Assembly: GCA_009773155.1 (NCBI GenBank)
Contig: WOVA01000012.1
Location: 1-61,110, forward strand
Direction: 5' to 3'
Source: Elusimicrobiota bacterium
GTDB taxonomy: Bacteria; Elusimicrobiota; Elusimicrobia; Elusimicrobiales; UBA9959
DNA length: 61,110 bases
Under the pieces are notes generated by a model. It was not told where the DNA came from and did no database searches. It saw nothing but the letters and a program-made list of their open reading frames with translations. Within the stretch, counting starts at the first letter, position 1, and every line of letters begins with the position of its first letter. Shown in pieces: positions 16,066-28,058 of the stretch. The translations under genes and the position numbers were made by a program.

Positions 16066-16787
16066 AGGTCGAAATCCATTATCACCGCCGCCCTGAGTAT
16101 GAGGTTATGCAGGCCGTGCAGGAGGCAGGGTACGGCCAGGCTGTCCGTGCGGCGGTAAGCCAGGGCGTATAGCGCGCCGTTGGAGAATATAAGAAGCATG
16201 CTTATCCAGTTGCGGCCGGCGTGAAAGATCATGAACAGGAAGGAGGTCCAGAGCATGGCCTTCAGGAAGCCGGCTCTTTTCATGATGTAATTCAGCGCCA
16301 GTCCGCGCAGCATTATCTCCTCGCAGGCCGAAATGAACATCGTGCTGACGGCGACGAAGAACCAGTTGCCCGGCATGGTCCAGAGCTTTTCGATCGCAGC
16401 CGGGGCTTCGGTATCGGGGTAATAGGCGGCGATCAGGCGCAGGCTCGTCCAGGTCACGATCAGGTCCGCCGCCAGGAAGAGCAGCAGGAAGCCGGCGCTG
16501 CGGCCGAAAGGCCGCAGGGAGAATATGGAACGGATATCCAGGCCGATATTTTCTTTCTCGTTATAGACCTTGAAGGTCAGGATGGTCAGGAACAGCGCCG
16601 CCGAGGCGGCCAGGAATTCCGCCATGTGCGCGGAGAGGGACGGGTATCCTTCCGAAAGTATCTCATTTAAGCCGAAATAGGTGAGCGACGGCACGGCCAG
16701 CGTCAGGCCGGCCAGCGTGGTGGAGCGCCAGAGCCAGGGCTCTTTCTTCGCCGGCGGGGAGCCCGTGACCGTTCCGGCGCCGTTCAC
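16053..16787 (-). CDS. CPBP-family intramembrane metalloprotease (CAAX protease-like)
   Basis: 244 residues from GTG 16787, whose GTGA overlaps the lnt stop. It has about seven hydrophobic segments. The first active-site motif is ACEEIMLRGLALNY (EExxxR), followed by FMIFHAGRNW and LLHGLHN, giving the expected Glu/His set of Abi/CPBP proteases. Family members process prenylated proteins or act in bacteriocin immunity; the role here is unknown. An ATG at 16820 gives a longer form but overlaps lnt by 37 nt. Confidence 0.85.
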   Translation of the reverse strand: MNGAGTVTGSPPAKKEPWLWRSTTLAGLTLAVPSLTYFGLNEILSEGYPSLSAHMAEFLAASAALFLTILTFKVYNEKENIGLDIRSIFSLRPFGRSAGFLLLFLAADLIVTWTSLRLIAAYYPDTEAPAAIEKLWTMPGNWFFVAVSTMFISACEEIMLRGLALNYIMKRAGFLKAMLWTSFLFMIFHAGRNWISMLLIFSNGALYALAYRRTDSLAVPCLLHGLHNLILRAAVIMDFDLWLS

Positions 16788-18070
16788 AGGAAGAGCACCG
16801 CCAGCAGGAAAGCCGCGCATATGGTCAGGCAGAGCCAGCCGAACCAGTCGCCGTTGTGCGCGTAGAACGAGGGCGGCAGGTCCGGCACGCCTATCTCGGC
16901 GGACAGGGCGCCGCGCTCGTCCAGGTCCAGCCGGTGAGTCACGCGGCCCCAGGGGTCTATGAAGACGGAGATGCCGTTATTGGCCGCGCGCAGCATCGGG
17001 CGGCGGTTCTCGGCCGCGCGGAAGACATTGACGGCGAAATGCTGATGCGGGCCGGCGGTATCGAGGTACCAGCCGTCATTGGTCATGTTGACCAGCAGGT
17101 CCGCGCCCTTAAGGACGTCCCGCCGGGAAAGATACGGAAAGACCGATTCATAGCAGATGCCGGCCGAGATCTTCAGGCCGTCATATTCCATGAGCCCCTG
17201 GAAGCGCGTGCCGGCGGAGAACTCGCCCAGCGCGCCCAGCGTGCGCAGCACGCCGCCGAAAATACCGGAGAGCGGGATGTATTCACCGAAAGGGACAAGT
17301 TTGCGCTTGTTGTAGAATGATTCCTGCCGCCCGTCGGGCCCTATCAGGAAAGCCGAGACATAGCGGCCGTCCCCTTTGGAAACCGAACCCACCAGCGAAT
17401 AAGTCCCGCTGGAGACCGAGGCCAGCCAGGAATAGGTCTCCTCGTCATCTATCCAGCCGGGCAGCGCGTTCTCGGGCCAGACGACCAGCTCCGCCCCGCC
17501 TGCCCGGGCTTCCGCGGCCAGGCCGCCCAGCCGGCGCTTTATCTCGCCGGCGTAGGATTCGTCCCATTTGCGGTAGAAATCTATGCAGGGCTGCAGGGCC
17601 GCCGCTTTGACGGTCCTGCCGGCGGGAAGCGCGTCGGCCTTCTTAAGTTCGCCGTTGCCGAAAAGCCACAGGAATCCCGTCATACCTAGAACCCAGCCAA
17701 GGCGGCGGACCTTGCGGGCGGGCGTCACTTCCCTCAGGAAGGCGGAGCCGATAAGCGTGCCGGAGAAGGCCAGCGCGAAACTCAGGCCCCACGGTCCCGT
17801 AAGCGAGACTATCTGTATCAGGCGCTCATTGGGCCACTGCGTATAGGCCAGCAGGAACCACGGGAACCAGAGACCGCCGTCGGTAAGGAGGACTTTCCCC
17901 CATTCGATCAGCGTCCAGAGCGCGGCCAGCGCGAAAGGGAAGGCGGATATCCCGGCTCGCCTGAAACTGCGGCCCAGCAGGCCGAACAGGCCGAACTCCA
18001 GCGCCAGAAGGGCCGCCAGCAGCGCCAGTCCGCCCGCCGCGAGTCCCGGGCCCAGCCCGCCGGCGCGCAT
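16784..18070 (-). CDS. lnt: Apolipoprotein N-acyltransferase (start probably further upstream)
   Basis: The span given starts at the first canonical ATG (428 residues), but the true protein is longer. The same frame is open from the secA stop (18401) and encodes a typical Lnt N-terminus with membrane helices (ILLIFSAPGIGSPFFAWIAL, GFFYGWLAGFLFYCGLLYWL) joined directly to this part. No ATG, GTG or TTG occurs in that extension. CTG at 18373, 18310 or 18289 are the only near-cognate options I see. The nitrilase domain has VVWPENALPGW (Glu), NKRKLVPFGEYIP (Lys) and SAGICYESVFPY (Cys). It adds the third acyl chain to lipoproteins in the cytoplasmic membrane. Confidence 0.9.
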   Translation of the reverse strand: MRAGGLGPGLAAGGLALLAALLALEFGLFGLLGRSFRRAGISAFPFALAALWTLIEWGKVLLTDGGLWFPWFLLAYTQWPNERLIQIVSLTGPWGLSFALAFSGTLIGSAFLREVTPARKVRRLGWVLGMTGFLWLFGNGELKKADALPAGRTVKAAALQPCIDFYRKWDESYAGEIKRRLGGLAAEARAGGAELVVWPENALPGWIDDEETYSWLASVSSGTYSLVGSVSKGDGRYVSAFLIGPDGRQESFYNKRKLVPFGEYIPLSGIFGGVLRTLGALGEFSAGTRFQGLMEYDGLKISAGICYESVFPYLSRRDVLKGADLLVNMTNDGWYLDTAGPHQHFAVNVFRAAENRRPMLRAANNGISVFIDPWGRVTHRLDLDERGALSAEIGVPDLPPSFYAHNGDWFGWLCLTICAAFLLAVLFL

Positions 18071-18400
18071 GGTGGGCAGGAGCCAGTAGAGCAGGCCGCA
18101 ATAGAACAGGAAGCCGGCGAGCCAGCCGTAGAAGAAGCCGGCGCGCCGCGAGCCGGAAAACCACAGGGCGGCGGTCAGCGGGGCAAGGGCGATCCAGGCG
18201 AAGAATGGGGAGCCTATGCCGGGCGCGGAGAAGATGAGAAGGATGGCGGAAAAGACGGAGAGGACGAGCGGCGAGCGCGCGAACTTCAGCGCCGGCCGGA
18301 GGCCGGCCAGGCGGGAGCGGAGCGACGCCGCCGCTCCGGCGGCTTTATCGTTGTCAGGCCCGTTCTTGGTCAGAAAACGCCCCCGCCGCGGGGCCGGCCG

Positions 18401-21034
<2,634 letters not shown>

Positions 21035-21057
21035 ATAGAGTCATTAAACAAAATTCC

Positions 21058-21081
21058 GGGGGACGTTGTTTAGTTCTTTAG
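21058..21081. repeat. REP-like element, family B copy 1
   Basis: 24 nt beginning GGGGGACGTTGTTTAG and ending TTCTTTAG, identical to 35063-35086. It lies between secA and the next gene. Confidence 0.6.
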
Positions 21082-21174
21082 CCGTCCTGCCGCTCCGGCC
21101 CGGAGTCTCAGGGCTCGGCTACGACGCGCGCGGGAACACGCTGAAGATGACCTGGAAGCGTTAAAAGCCCGGCC

Positions 21175-21819
21175 TCAGGAGAGGTTCAGCGCCAGCTTCT
21201 TCGCCTCGGCCATGAAATCCCGGTATTCGCCCGGGCTCACCAGCGAGCAGTCTTTATAGACCAGCAGCCACTTGCCCGCGCCCTGGGCGCTCCAGCCGGG
21301 ATGCTCCTTCACTGAATAAGCTATGTCGCGCGTGAAGAAACCTTTCAGCGCGGCCTTATCCCGGCCGTAAAGTTTTATTCCTTCGGGCATATCGCCGAAC
21401 TCGGCAATATCCACCGCCTCCAGGCCCAGCGCCTCGTCGGGGGCTTCGCCGCCGGCCGAGAGGTGGAACTCCGGGAAGCCGGCCCTGGGCGAGCAGAACA
21501 GGGCCACGGTGCAGGCCCGCTGGCGGGCGGCGCCCCCGGAGCCGAGCGTGGCATGATGGTCGAAATAGAAGGCCTGCATCCCGTCCTCCGGCGGCATCCT
21601 GAAGAGCAGCCTGCCCACGCCGCTGCGGCCCTCCATGAAAAAAGGCAGGCCGCTCTCCTTAAGTATGCCGGCCCCGGGACCGTATTCCTCCAGGTCGACC
21701 AGGGTCTCTTCCGAGACCCTGGACATCGCCCGCCGCCGGGCGCCCTTTATACGCGACGAGAGCAGGAAAAATACCGCGACGGCGGCGACGGCCGCCCCTA
21801 TCAGCAGATAAGCGCTCAT
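21175..21819 (-). CDS. Membrane-anchored hypothetical protein
   Basis: 214 residues. An N-terminal membrane helix (LIGAAVAAVAVFFLLSS, residues 5-22) is followed by Arg/Lys residues and a soluble alpha/beta domain. No catalytic motif stands out and I do not recognise the family. Its ATG overlaps the trmL stop (ATGA, 21816-21819), so the two genes are translationally coupled. Confidence 0.75.
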   Translation of the reverse strand: MSAYLLIGAAVAAVAVFFLLSSRIKGARRRAMSRVSEETLVDLEEYGPGAGILKESGLPFFMEGRSGVGRLLFRMPPEDGMQAFYFDHHATLGSGGAARQRACTVALFCSPRAGFPEFHLSAGGEAPDEALGLEAVDIAEFGDMPEGIKLYGRDKAALKGFFTRDIAYSVKEHPGWSAQGAGKWLLVYKDCSLVSPGEYRDFMAEAKKLALNLS

Positions 21820-22298
21820 GGAACCCCCTTAACCCCGCTATTTATACCAAATCGTCCCCTCCTTAGTCCCTCGTACAGGGCTATGCCCGCCGCGGTGGAG
21901 AGGTTGATGGAGCGCATGCGCGGCGCGCTCATGGGGATGCGGTACATCCTGTCGGCGTACCTTTCGTAATAGTCCGGCGGAAGCCCGGCGGTCTCGCTGC
22001 CGAAGACCAGGCAGGAATCGTGGCGGTACGGCGCCTCCCAAAGCGTCCGCTTGCCGCGCGTGGAGAAGAACAGCAGCGAAGGGTCCGCCCCGAGCGTATC
22101 CAGGAACGATTCGAAGGTCGGGAAGACCGAGTATTTAAGGTCCGGCCAGTAATCGAGGCCGGAGCGGCGTATCTCTTTCGAATCAATTTTGAAGCCCAGC
22201 TTGCCGGCGAAGACCAGCTCGGTGCCGGTGGCCACGCAGGTGCGGCCGATATTGCCGGCGTTCCAGGGAATGTCGGGATTGACCAGGACTATCTTCAT
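21816..22298 (-). CDS. trmL: tRNA (cytidine/uridine-34-2'-O)-methyltransferase TrmL-like
   Basis: 160 residues, the minimal SPOUT fold. The motifs are IVLVNPDIPWNAGNIGRTC at the N-terminus, LVFGSETAGLPP in the middle and RIPMSAPRMRSINLSTAAGI forming the knotted SAM site. It methylates the ribose of the wobble base in certain leucine tRNAs in the characterised enzymes. Length and all three SPOUT motifs fit TrmL, not the longer TrmH/RlmB group. Confidence 0.93.
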   Translation of the reverse strand: MKIVLVNPDIPWNAGNIGRTCVATGTELVFAGKLGFKIDSKEIRRSGLDYWPDLKYSVFPTFESFLDTLGADPSLLFFSTRGKRTLWEAPYRHDSCLVFGSETAGLPPDYYERYADRMYRIPMSAPRMRSINLSTAAGIALYEGLRRGRFGINSGVKGVP

Positions 22299-22302
22299 CG
22301 CT

Positions 22303-24222
22303 TCAACCCAGCCTGAAAGAGTCGGCGAACTCCCGGTGCCAGAGCTCCAGCATCATGACGGCCCAGAGCCGGTAGCCGTTGTCGCGCCGGCCGGTCTGAT
22401 GATCGTCCCAGAGCCGGAAGAGCTCCTCTTTTTTAAAATAACCCCGGCCCAGCGCCTTCTCCGACAGGCAATTCTCCGCCCAGAATCCCTTGAGGTCGCC
22501 GCGGAACCACTGGCCCAGCGGTATACCGAAACCCATCTTGCCGCGGCCGTATATCTCCGGCGGCAGCATATCGCGGAAAGCCTCGCGCAGGATCCACTTG
22601 GTGCCGCGGAATCCTTTTATTTTGAGCCGGCCGGACAGCCGGAAGGCCAGTTCGACCACCTTATGGTCGAGGAAAGGAGAACGCGCCTCGAGCGAATTGG
22701 CCATCGAGGCTATGTCCATCTTGGTCATCAGGCATTCCGGCAGGTAGGAATGGTAATCGGCGTAGATGATGCGGTTGAGCAGGTCCTCGCCTTCGGTCTT
22801 TTCGAAGAGCCCGGCCATGTAGCGCTCCGCGTAATCCAGGCCGCGGCCGCAGGAGTTGCGGAAGGCGTCGGAGAGCAGCGCGTTCTTCTCCGGCGTCTTG
22901 AAGAAGGACACCGTGGCCAGGTAGGTCGAAGGCAGCGTGCCGCCCAGCGTGGCCTGCAGGAACTTGCGCGCGCGCCAGATGGTGTTGTACGGCGCGCCGC
23001 CGCCGCGGTCGGGCAGCAGGTCGGCCAGCGCCAGGCCGGCCCGCTTGAGCGGCGCGGGCAGCCGGCTGAAGGGCCAGGCGGCCTTCATCGCGGAGTAGCG
23101 CATGTAGCCGCCGAAAGCCTCGTCGCCGCCGTCGCCGTTGAGCGCCACCGTGACGGCCCTGCGCGTCTCGCGCGAGACGAAGTAGGACGGCAGCGCGCTG
23201 GAATCGGCGTAGGGCTCGCCGTAATGGCGCACCAGCGTGGGCAGCACGGAGGCCATGTCCGCCTCCACGGTGAACTCGGTGTGCTGCGTGCCGTACATTT
23301 TGGCGACGCGCGCGGCGTAGCCCAGTTCCGAGAAAGCCTCTTCCTTGAAGCCGATGGCGAAGGTCTTGACCGGACCCGCCGAGGCGCGCGCCATAAGCGC
23401 GACGATAATGGACGAGTCTATGCCGCCCGACAGAAAAGCTCCCAGCGGCACTTCCGAGATAAGGCGCAGCCGGGTGGCCTCGGACAGCTCCTGGCGGACC
23501 ATGTCCTTTATCTCTCCGAGCGGCAGGTAGTCCAGCTTCTCCTTGCCCAGCGGCAGGTCCCAGTATTTCGAAATTTCGGTTTTGCCGTCCTGCAGCGTCA
23601 TGACCGAGGCGGGCTCCAGCTTGCGCGCGCCCTTGTAGACGGTCATCGGGCTCGGCACATACTGCAGCGTCAGGAAGGCGTCCACGGCCAGCGGCTCCAC
23701 TTCGCGGGAGACGCCGCGCGCCGCGGCCAGCGGCGCCAGCTCGGAGGCGAAGGCGATGAAATCGCGGCCCTGCGCGTAGAACAGCGGCTTCTTGCCCATC
23801 CGGTCGCGGGCCAGGACCAGCCGCTTGCGCCGGGCGTCCCAGATCGCTATGGCGAACATGCCGCGCAGGTATCTGGGGAAATCGGTCCCCTTCTCCTCGT
23901 AGAGGTGTATTATCGTCTCGGTGTCGGAGCGGGTGCGGAACTTATGTCCCCGCGCCAGCAGGTCCGCGCGCAGTTCCTCGAAATTATAGATTTCGCCGTT
24001 GAAGACTATCCAGGCCGAACCGTCCTCGTTGGAGATGGGCTGATGGCCGGTCGAGAGGTCGATGATGGAGAGCCGGCGCATCGCCAGCCCGATATTGTCC
24101 TGCGCGAAATAGCCCTCGTCGTCGGGGCCGCGGTGGACCAGGCCGTCGTTCATGGCCTTGAGCTCTTCCCGCGTCACCGGCTCCGTGGAGCCGAAATTAT
24201 ATCTGCCGCATATTCCGCACAT
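22303..24222 (-). CDS. asnB: Asparagine synthase-like glutamine amidotransferase
   Basis: 639 residues. Cys2 of MCGICG is the glutaminase nucleophile, followed by a class II amidotransferase domain (to about 190) with FNGEIYNF. The synthetase domain has the PP-loop LSGGIDSS (about 262) and ALNGDGGDEAFGGY. This form makes asparagine from aspartate, ATP and glutamine, but close homologues in surface-glycan clusters amidate sugars or peptides. Here it is followed, 1 bp later on the same strand, by a gene order of GT4 glycosyltransferase and flippase-like protein further upstream, so a glycan role is possible. Confidence 0.9.
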   Translation of the reverse strand: MCGICGRYNFGSTEPVTREELKAMNDGLVHRGPDDEGYFAQDNIGLAMRRLSIIDLSTGHQPISNEDGSAWIVFNGEIYNFEELRADLLARGHKFRTRSDTETIIHLYEEKGTDFPRYLRGMFAIAIWDARRKRLVLARDRMGKKPLFYAQGRDFIAFASELAPLAAARGVSREVEPLAVDAFLTLQYVPSPMTVYKGARKLEPASVMTLQDGKTEISKYWDLPLGKEKLDYLPLGEIKDMVRQELSEATRLRLISEVPLGAFLSGGIDSSIIVALMARASAGPVKTFAIGFKEEAFSELGYAARVAKMYGTQHTEFTVEADMASVLPTLVRHYGEPYADSSALPSYFVSRETRRAVTVALNGDGGDEAFGGYMRYSAMKAAWPFSRLPAPLKRAGLALADLLPDRGGGAPYNTIWRARKFLQATLGGTLPSTYLATVSFFKTPEKNALLSDAFRNSCGRGLDYAERYMAGLFEKTEGEDLLNRIIYADYHSYLPECLMTKMDIASMANSLEARSPFLDHKVVELAFRLSGRLKIKGFRGTKWILREAFRDMLPPEIYGRGKMGFGIPLGQWFRGDLKGFWAENCLSEKALGRGYFKKEELFRLWDDHQTGRRDNGYRLWAVMMLELWHREFADSFRLG

Positions 24223-24223
24223 A

Positions 24224-25420
24224 TCAGGTCCTCAGGCCGGGGTCGCCGCCGGCGTAGATCTGCACCAGGTCCTCGGTCACCCTGGCCATGGAGTAGCGCG
24301 AGACCGCCACCTCCCGCGACTTCTCCCCCATCTTAACCGCCAGTGAAGGCTCGGCCAGGAAGCGCAGCATACGCTCTTTCAGTTCCTGCCTGCTGAAAGG
24401 GTCGAAGAGGAAGCCGTTCTCGCCCTCGGCCACGGCCTCGCGCGCGCCGCCGACGCGGCTGGCCAGGATGGCCAGGCCGCAGGACATGGCCTCCAGCATG
24501 GAATTGGAGAGCCCCTCGGCTATGGAGGGCAGCATGAAGACGTCGGCGCCCATGTAATACGGCCTCGGGTCCTCCCTCATGCCGGCCAGGACGACGCTGC
24601 CGGAAAGACCGAGCGCCCCGACCGCGCTCCGGACGGCGGCCTCCTCCCCCCCGCTCCCGACTATGACCAGCCGGGCGTTAACCTCCGTCTTTTTTTCGGA
24701 AACTATCTCCGCCCAAAGCTCCACCAGTTCCCTGACCCGCTTCTTCGGGTCCAGCCTGCCCACGAAAAGGAAGACCTGGGAGTTCCCCAACCCCAGCAGC
24801 GACTTGGAATTGAGCTTCTCCTGGTAAAGCGGCGGGGAATACCTGCCGGTATCCACCCCGTTCCGGAAAAGGATAAGCCGAAGGCCCTCAAAACCCGGCT
24901 GCTTCCGCAGCCAATCCAGCACCTCCGCGTTCAGGACCAGGAAGACGGGGTCAGACATCCTGAAAAAGGCCAGCTTCAGGCGTCCCGGAAAGGTCTTCCG
25001 GGAGAGCGTTATTTCGTTCTGCGCTTTTCCGTCCGCCAGCTTGATAAACGTCCTCTTGCCGGTGAAACGGGCAGCCAAAAGGGCGGATACGGCGTGGGAT
25101 GAAGCCATGTGGACATGGACCGCGTCGTATAAAGAGCGCCGCCTTAAAAGATGAAAAAAAGCGCCGATCATGAAAAAAAAGGTGCTGAGCCGTACCGGAC
25201 CCGGGCAGGCCAGCCTGAGGACCCTGACGCCGGCGATGTCCTCCTCGGAGGGCGTTCCGGGCAGCCGCCTGGTGATCACCGTCACCGCGATACCCCTGGC
25301 GGCCAGGGAACGGGAAAGTTCCAGCGCCTGTCTCTCCGCCCCGCCCACGGCGGGGAAGAAGTTCTGGATCAGCATCGCTACCGACCGCGGAGCCCCTGAG
25401 TTCATGCTACTGTTTGCCAT
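24224..25420 (-). CDS. Family 4 glycosyltransferase
   Basis: 398 residues with two Rossmann domains (GT-B). The N-terminal part has FFPAVGGAERQALELSRSLAARG, typical of GT4 enzymes. The C-terminal part has FVGRLDPKKRVREL, then the EX7E donor-binding motif in PSIAEGLSNSMLEAMSCGLAI. It would transfer a sugar from a nucleotide donor to a surface glycan or lipid. It overlaps the flippase-like gene by 14 nt and abuts asnB, forming a three-gene unit. Confidence 0.92.
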   Translation of the reverse strand: MANSSMNSGAPRSVAMLIQNFFPAVGGAERQALELSRSLAARGIAVTVITRRLPGTPSEEDIAGVRVLRLACPGPVRLSTFFFMIGAFFHLLRRRSLYDAVHVHMASSHAVSALLAARFTGKRTFIKLADGKAQNEITLSRKTFPGRLKLAFFRMSDPVFLVLNAEVLDWLRKQPGFEGLRLILFRNGVDTGRYSPPLYQEKLNSKSLLGLGNSQVFLFVGRLDPKKRVRELVELWAEIVSEKKTEVNARLVIVGSGGEEAAVRSAVGALGLSGSVVLAGMREDPRPYYMGADVFMLPSIAEGLSNSMLEAMSCGLAILASRVGGAREAVAEGENGFLFDPFSRQELKERMLRFLAEPSLAVKMGEKSREVAVSRYSMARVTEDLVQIYAGGDPGLRT

Positions 25421-26393
25421 ATCCGGAAAGATCGCGCCAGACCCGGCCCAGAGACTGCCCCATCCAGTATAGGAAAAACAAGCCGGCGACGGTCTGTACG
25501 GCGTAGACGCCGATATGCATCCAGCCCGCCATCGCCACTCCGATGTTCATGTCCAGGCCCCAGCCGGCCATGACGCCGGCGATAGCGTACTCCAGATTCC
25601 CGAAATAGCCCGGCACGCCGGGGACGGAGACGGCCATCACGCTGGCGAAGAGAAGCGTGACGCCACGGGTGAAGGTCAGCATCCCCTCTATGCCAAAAGC
25701 AGTGGCCGCGAAATACAGGCTCAGTATACTGAGGGACCACTGGAAAAAACCGAGCAGGATGACGATGATGGCGGCGCGGGGCCTGTGCAGCGCTTTCGCT
25801 CCCTGCGCGGCCTGGCGGAGGGCCTTTTCCAGGGCCGGCAGACGCCGGAAGAACCGGCGCAGCAGGCGGCTGTCGGCGACCTCTTCGGCGAAGACCAGCG
25901 CGCCGACGGCCAGCAGCACGCCGCCGAGGCCCGCCCAGAAGAAATGCGCGTACTGGGCGACCGTATCGCCCATGCCGCCGAGCGCGGCCGCGGCAAGGAA
26001 AAGCCCCACTATGACCAGCAGGTCCAGCACCCTTTCGACCACTATGGTCGAAATGACGGTCAGGACCGGCAGACGGAACAGATTGGCGGCGAAAGCGGCC
26101 CGGGCTAGTTCCCCCAGCCTGAAAGGGAGCACGTTGTTCAGGGCCAGGCCTATGGACTGCAGGCGGAAGCAGTCGTAAAATCCGGCCCGGGTCAGCGGGG
26201 CCAGCAGGATCTTCCATTTCAACCCCCTTATAAGGAGGTCGGCTATCACCAGTAAGGCCAGCGGGAAGAACCAGCGCCAGTCGGCGCCGGAAAAGCTGCG
26301 CAGGAAGATCTCCCTGTCTACGTTCCTGAACGCCAGGTAGAGGAACCCCAGGGATACCGCCGCGCCCAAAGCTATGGATATGCGTTTTTTCAT
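25407..26393 (-). CDS. Flippase-like membrane protein (LPG_synthase_TM/UPF0104)
   Basis: 328 residues with about eight membrane helices. The pattern LLIRGLKWKILLAP, LALNNVLPFRLGELARA and VVERVLDLLVIVGLF is characteristic of the lysylphosphatidylglycerol synthase-type membrane domain without its synthase part. Such proteins often accompany glycosyltransferases and are thought to move lipids or lipid-linked sugars. Transcription appears to begin from TATAAT near 26412-26420 (minus), with a GCCCG/CGGGC hairpin in the short leader. Confidence 0.88.
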   Translation of the reverse strand: MKKRISIALGAAVSLGFLYLAFRNVDREIFLRSFSGADWRWFFPLALLVIADLLIRGLKWKILLAPLTRAGFYDCFRLQSIGLALNNVLPFRLGELARAAFAANLFRLPVLTVISTIVVERVLDLLVIVGLFLAAAALGGMGDTVAQYAHFFWAGLGGVLLAVGALVFAEEVADSRLLRRFFRRLPALEKALRQAAQGAKALHRPRAAIIVILLGFFQWSLSILSLYFAATAFGIEGMLTFTRGVTLLFASVMAVSVPGVPGYFGNLEYAIAGVMAGWGLDMNIGVAMAGWMHIGVYAVQTVAGLFFLYWMGQSLGRVWRDLSGYGKQ

Positions 26394-26551
26394 TTCCCGC
26401 CCGTTACGGGCATACCTATTATATATAAAGACTACAGGGCCTATCCCGGCCTGGGCCTTAAAACGGGCGGGGCTTGGGCCCTGCGCCTCTTATTGCGCCC
26501 CGCTTTTAACGCTAAACTATATCCATCAAACCAGCAGGAGGAAGTGACAAG

Positions 26552-27982
26552 ATGAACAAAAAAGCCCTTTCGATAATACCGGCCGCCCTTCTCATGTGCG
26601 GCTCTTTCGGCCTGAACGCGCAGGAGTTCAACCTGGACTCCCTGACCCTCTCCGGTGTGACCGCCATAGAAGTGCCCGAGGCGCTCGAGGATGTTCTTCC
26701 GCAAGGCGAGGACAAGTCCCGCGCGAAACCCGGCCCGCTCGCCCGGAAAGAGTGGACCGTCCTGGTCTTCATGAACGCCAAGAACGACCTCAGCGAAAGC
26801 AGCCTGCTGGGCCTGGTCGGCAAGTGGGCCGAGCGCGACATCAAGGAGATGAAGCAGGTCGGCACCACGGACAAGGTGAACATAGTGGTGGAGCACGGCA
26901 AGGCGGGCGAGGGCTCGCGCCGGCTGCTCATCAACAAGAAGGGCGGCTTCTTCTCCAGCGGCGAGACCAGGTACTCCGAGGATAAGAATTCCGACATGGG
27001 CGACTACCGCCGCGTCATCGACTTCGTCAAATGGGGCAAGCGGACCTTCCCCGCCAAAAAGTACATGCTGGTACTCTGGAACCACGGCCTGGGCTGGATA
27101 GACCCCAACCTGCAGCAGCACGCGGCCGGCACCGGCACCGACAACAAGGGGATACTCTTTGACGACGACACCAAGAACTACGTCCGCACGCACCAGCTGG
27201 GCGAAATCCTGCGCCAGGCCGGCTACGTGGACATCCTGATGCAGAACGCCTGCCTGCAGCAGATGGCCGAAGTCCTCTACGAGATGAAGGACGGCGCGGG
27301 CCTCTTCGTCGGCTCCGAGGAGACCATGCTGGCCCAGGGCTTCGATTACGAGCAGTTGCTTAAATTCATGAACGCCGACACCGGCTTCACCGACGAGAAG
27401 TTCAGCGACTTCCTGATGCAGTGGTACCGCGACTTCTACGCCGGCGGCATGAGCATAGGCCCGCTGACGATGCCGCTGGACTCGATACCCGCCCAGCTCT
27501 CCACCGTCCGCTCCGGCCCTCTCTCCGAACTGCCGTCCCGGCTCGACGCCTTCACGGCGGCCGTGATGGCCAATAACGAGACCGGGGCCGTACGCAAGGC
27601 CGTGGCCGACGTCCTCCGTTTCACCAGCGTCGACCCCTCCGACAAGAAGAAGCTCTTCGCCTACTACGCCGACCTCTACGACTTCGCCGGCATAGTCGGC
27701 CGCAACGCCAGGTCGCAGGAGGCCCGCCAGGCCGCCGGGGACCTGCAGGGCTTCATCAAGGAACGGCTGGTCATGCGCAATGTCGGCATCAACGCCGACG
27801 CCGAGAACGGCTACGCCTACTCCCGGACCGGCGGCATCGCCATCAACATGACGCTGAAGGCGAAGACCGTCCCCCCGCAGCTGGCGCAGATACACGAGAC
27901 GGACTATTCCACGCTGTCGCTGTCGCGCGACTCGCAGTGGGACGAGTTCCTCGCCTGGACCGACGGCGTCTGGCGCAACTGA
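26552..27982 (+). CDS. Secreted clostripain-like (C11) cysteine peptidase, second copy
   Basis: 476 residues. Signal peptide MNKKALSIIPAALLMCGSFGLNA, acidic propeptide-like region to about residue 65, then the C11 domain (EWTVLVFMNAKNDL). The catalytic His is in LWNHGLGW (about residue 178), the Cys in NACLQQMAEVLYE (about residue 234), and GSEETMLAQGFDYE follows. It is a diverged paralogue of 8979-10313 with the same layout. GGAGGAAG precedes the ATG. It ends at a strong terminator and stands alone. Confidence 0.9.
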   Translation: MNKKALSIIPAALLMCGSFGLNAQEFNLDSLTLSGVTAIEVPEALEDVLPQGEDKSRAKPGPLARKEWTVLVFMNAKNDLSESSLLGLVGKWAERDIKEMKQVGTTDKVNIVVEHGKAGEGSRRLLINKKGGFFSSGETRYSEDKNSDMGDYRRVIDFVKWGKRTFPAKKYMLVLWNHGLGWIDPNLQQHAAGTGTDNKGILFDDDTKNYVRTHQLGEILRQAGYVDILMQNACLQQMAEVLYEMKDGAGLFVGSEETMLAQGFDYEQLLKFMNADTGFTDEKFSDFLMQWYRDFYAGGMSIGPLTMPLDSIPAQLSTVRSGPLSELPSRLDAFTAAVMANNETGAVRKAVADVLRFTSVDPSDKKKLFAYYADLYDFAGIVGRNARSQEARQAAGDLQGFIKERLVMRNVGINADAENGYAYSRTGGIAINMTLKAKTVPPQLAQIHETDYSTLSLSRDSQWDEFLAWTDGVWRN

Positions 27983-28006
27983 CGGCCGCCTGAGAAGAAC
28001 TACCCA

Positions 28007-28037
28007 AAAGCCCCGCCACCTCCCGGGCGGGGCTTTT
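28007..28037 (+). terminator. Intrinsic terminator
   Basis: AAAAGCCCCGCC pairs with GGCGGGGCTTTT (28026-28037) just after the second clostripain-like gene. Confidence 0.75.
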
Positions 28038-28058
28038 CATTGCCCGGACGATAATGTC

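Noticed and set aside
22189-24336. 715-codon open frame antisense to asnB
   Set aside because: Shadow frame; low-complexity Arg/Gly/Val-rich product without a family pattern.
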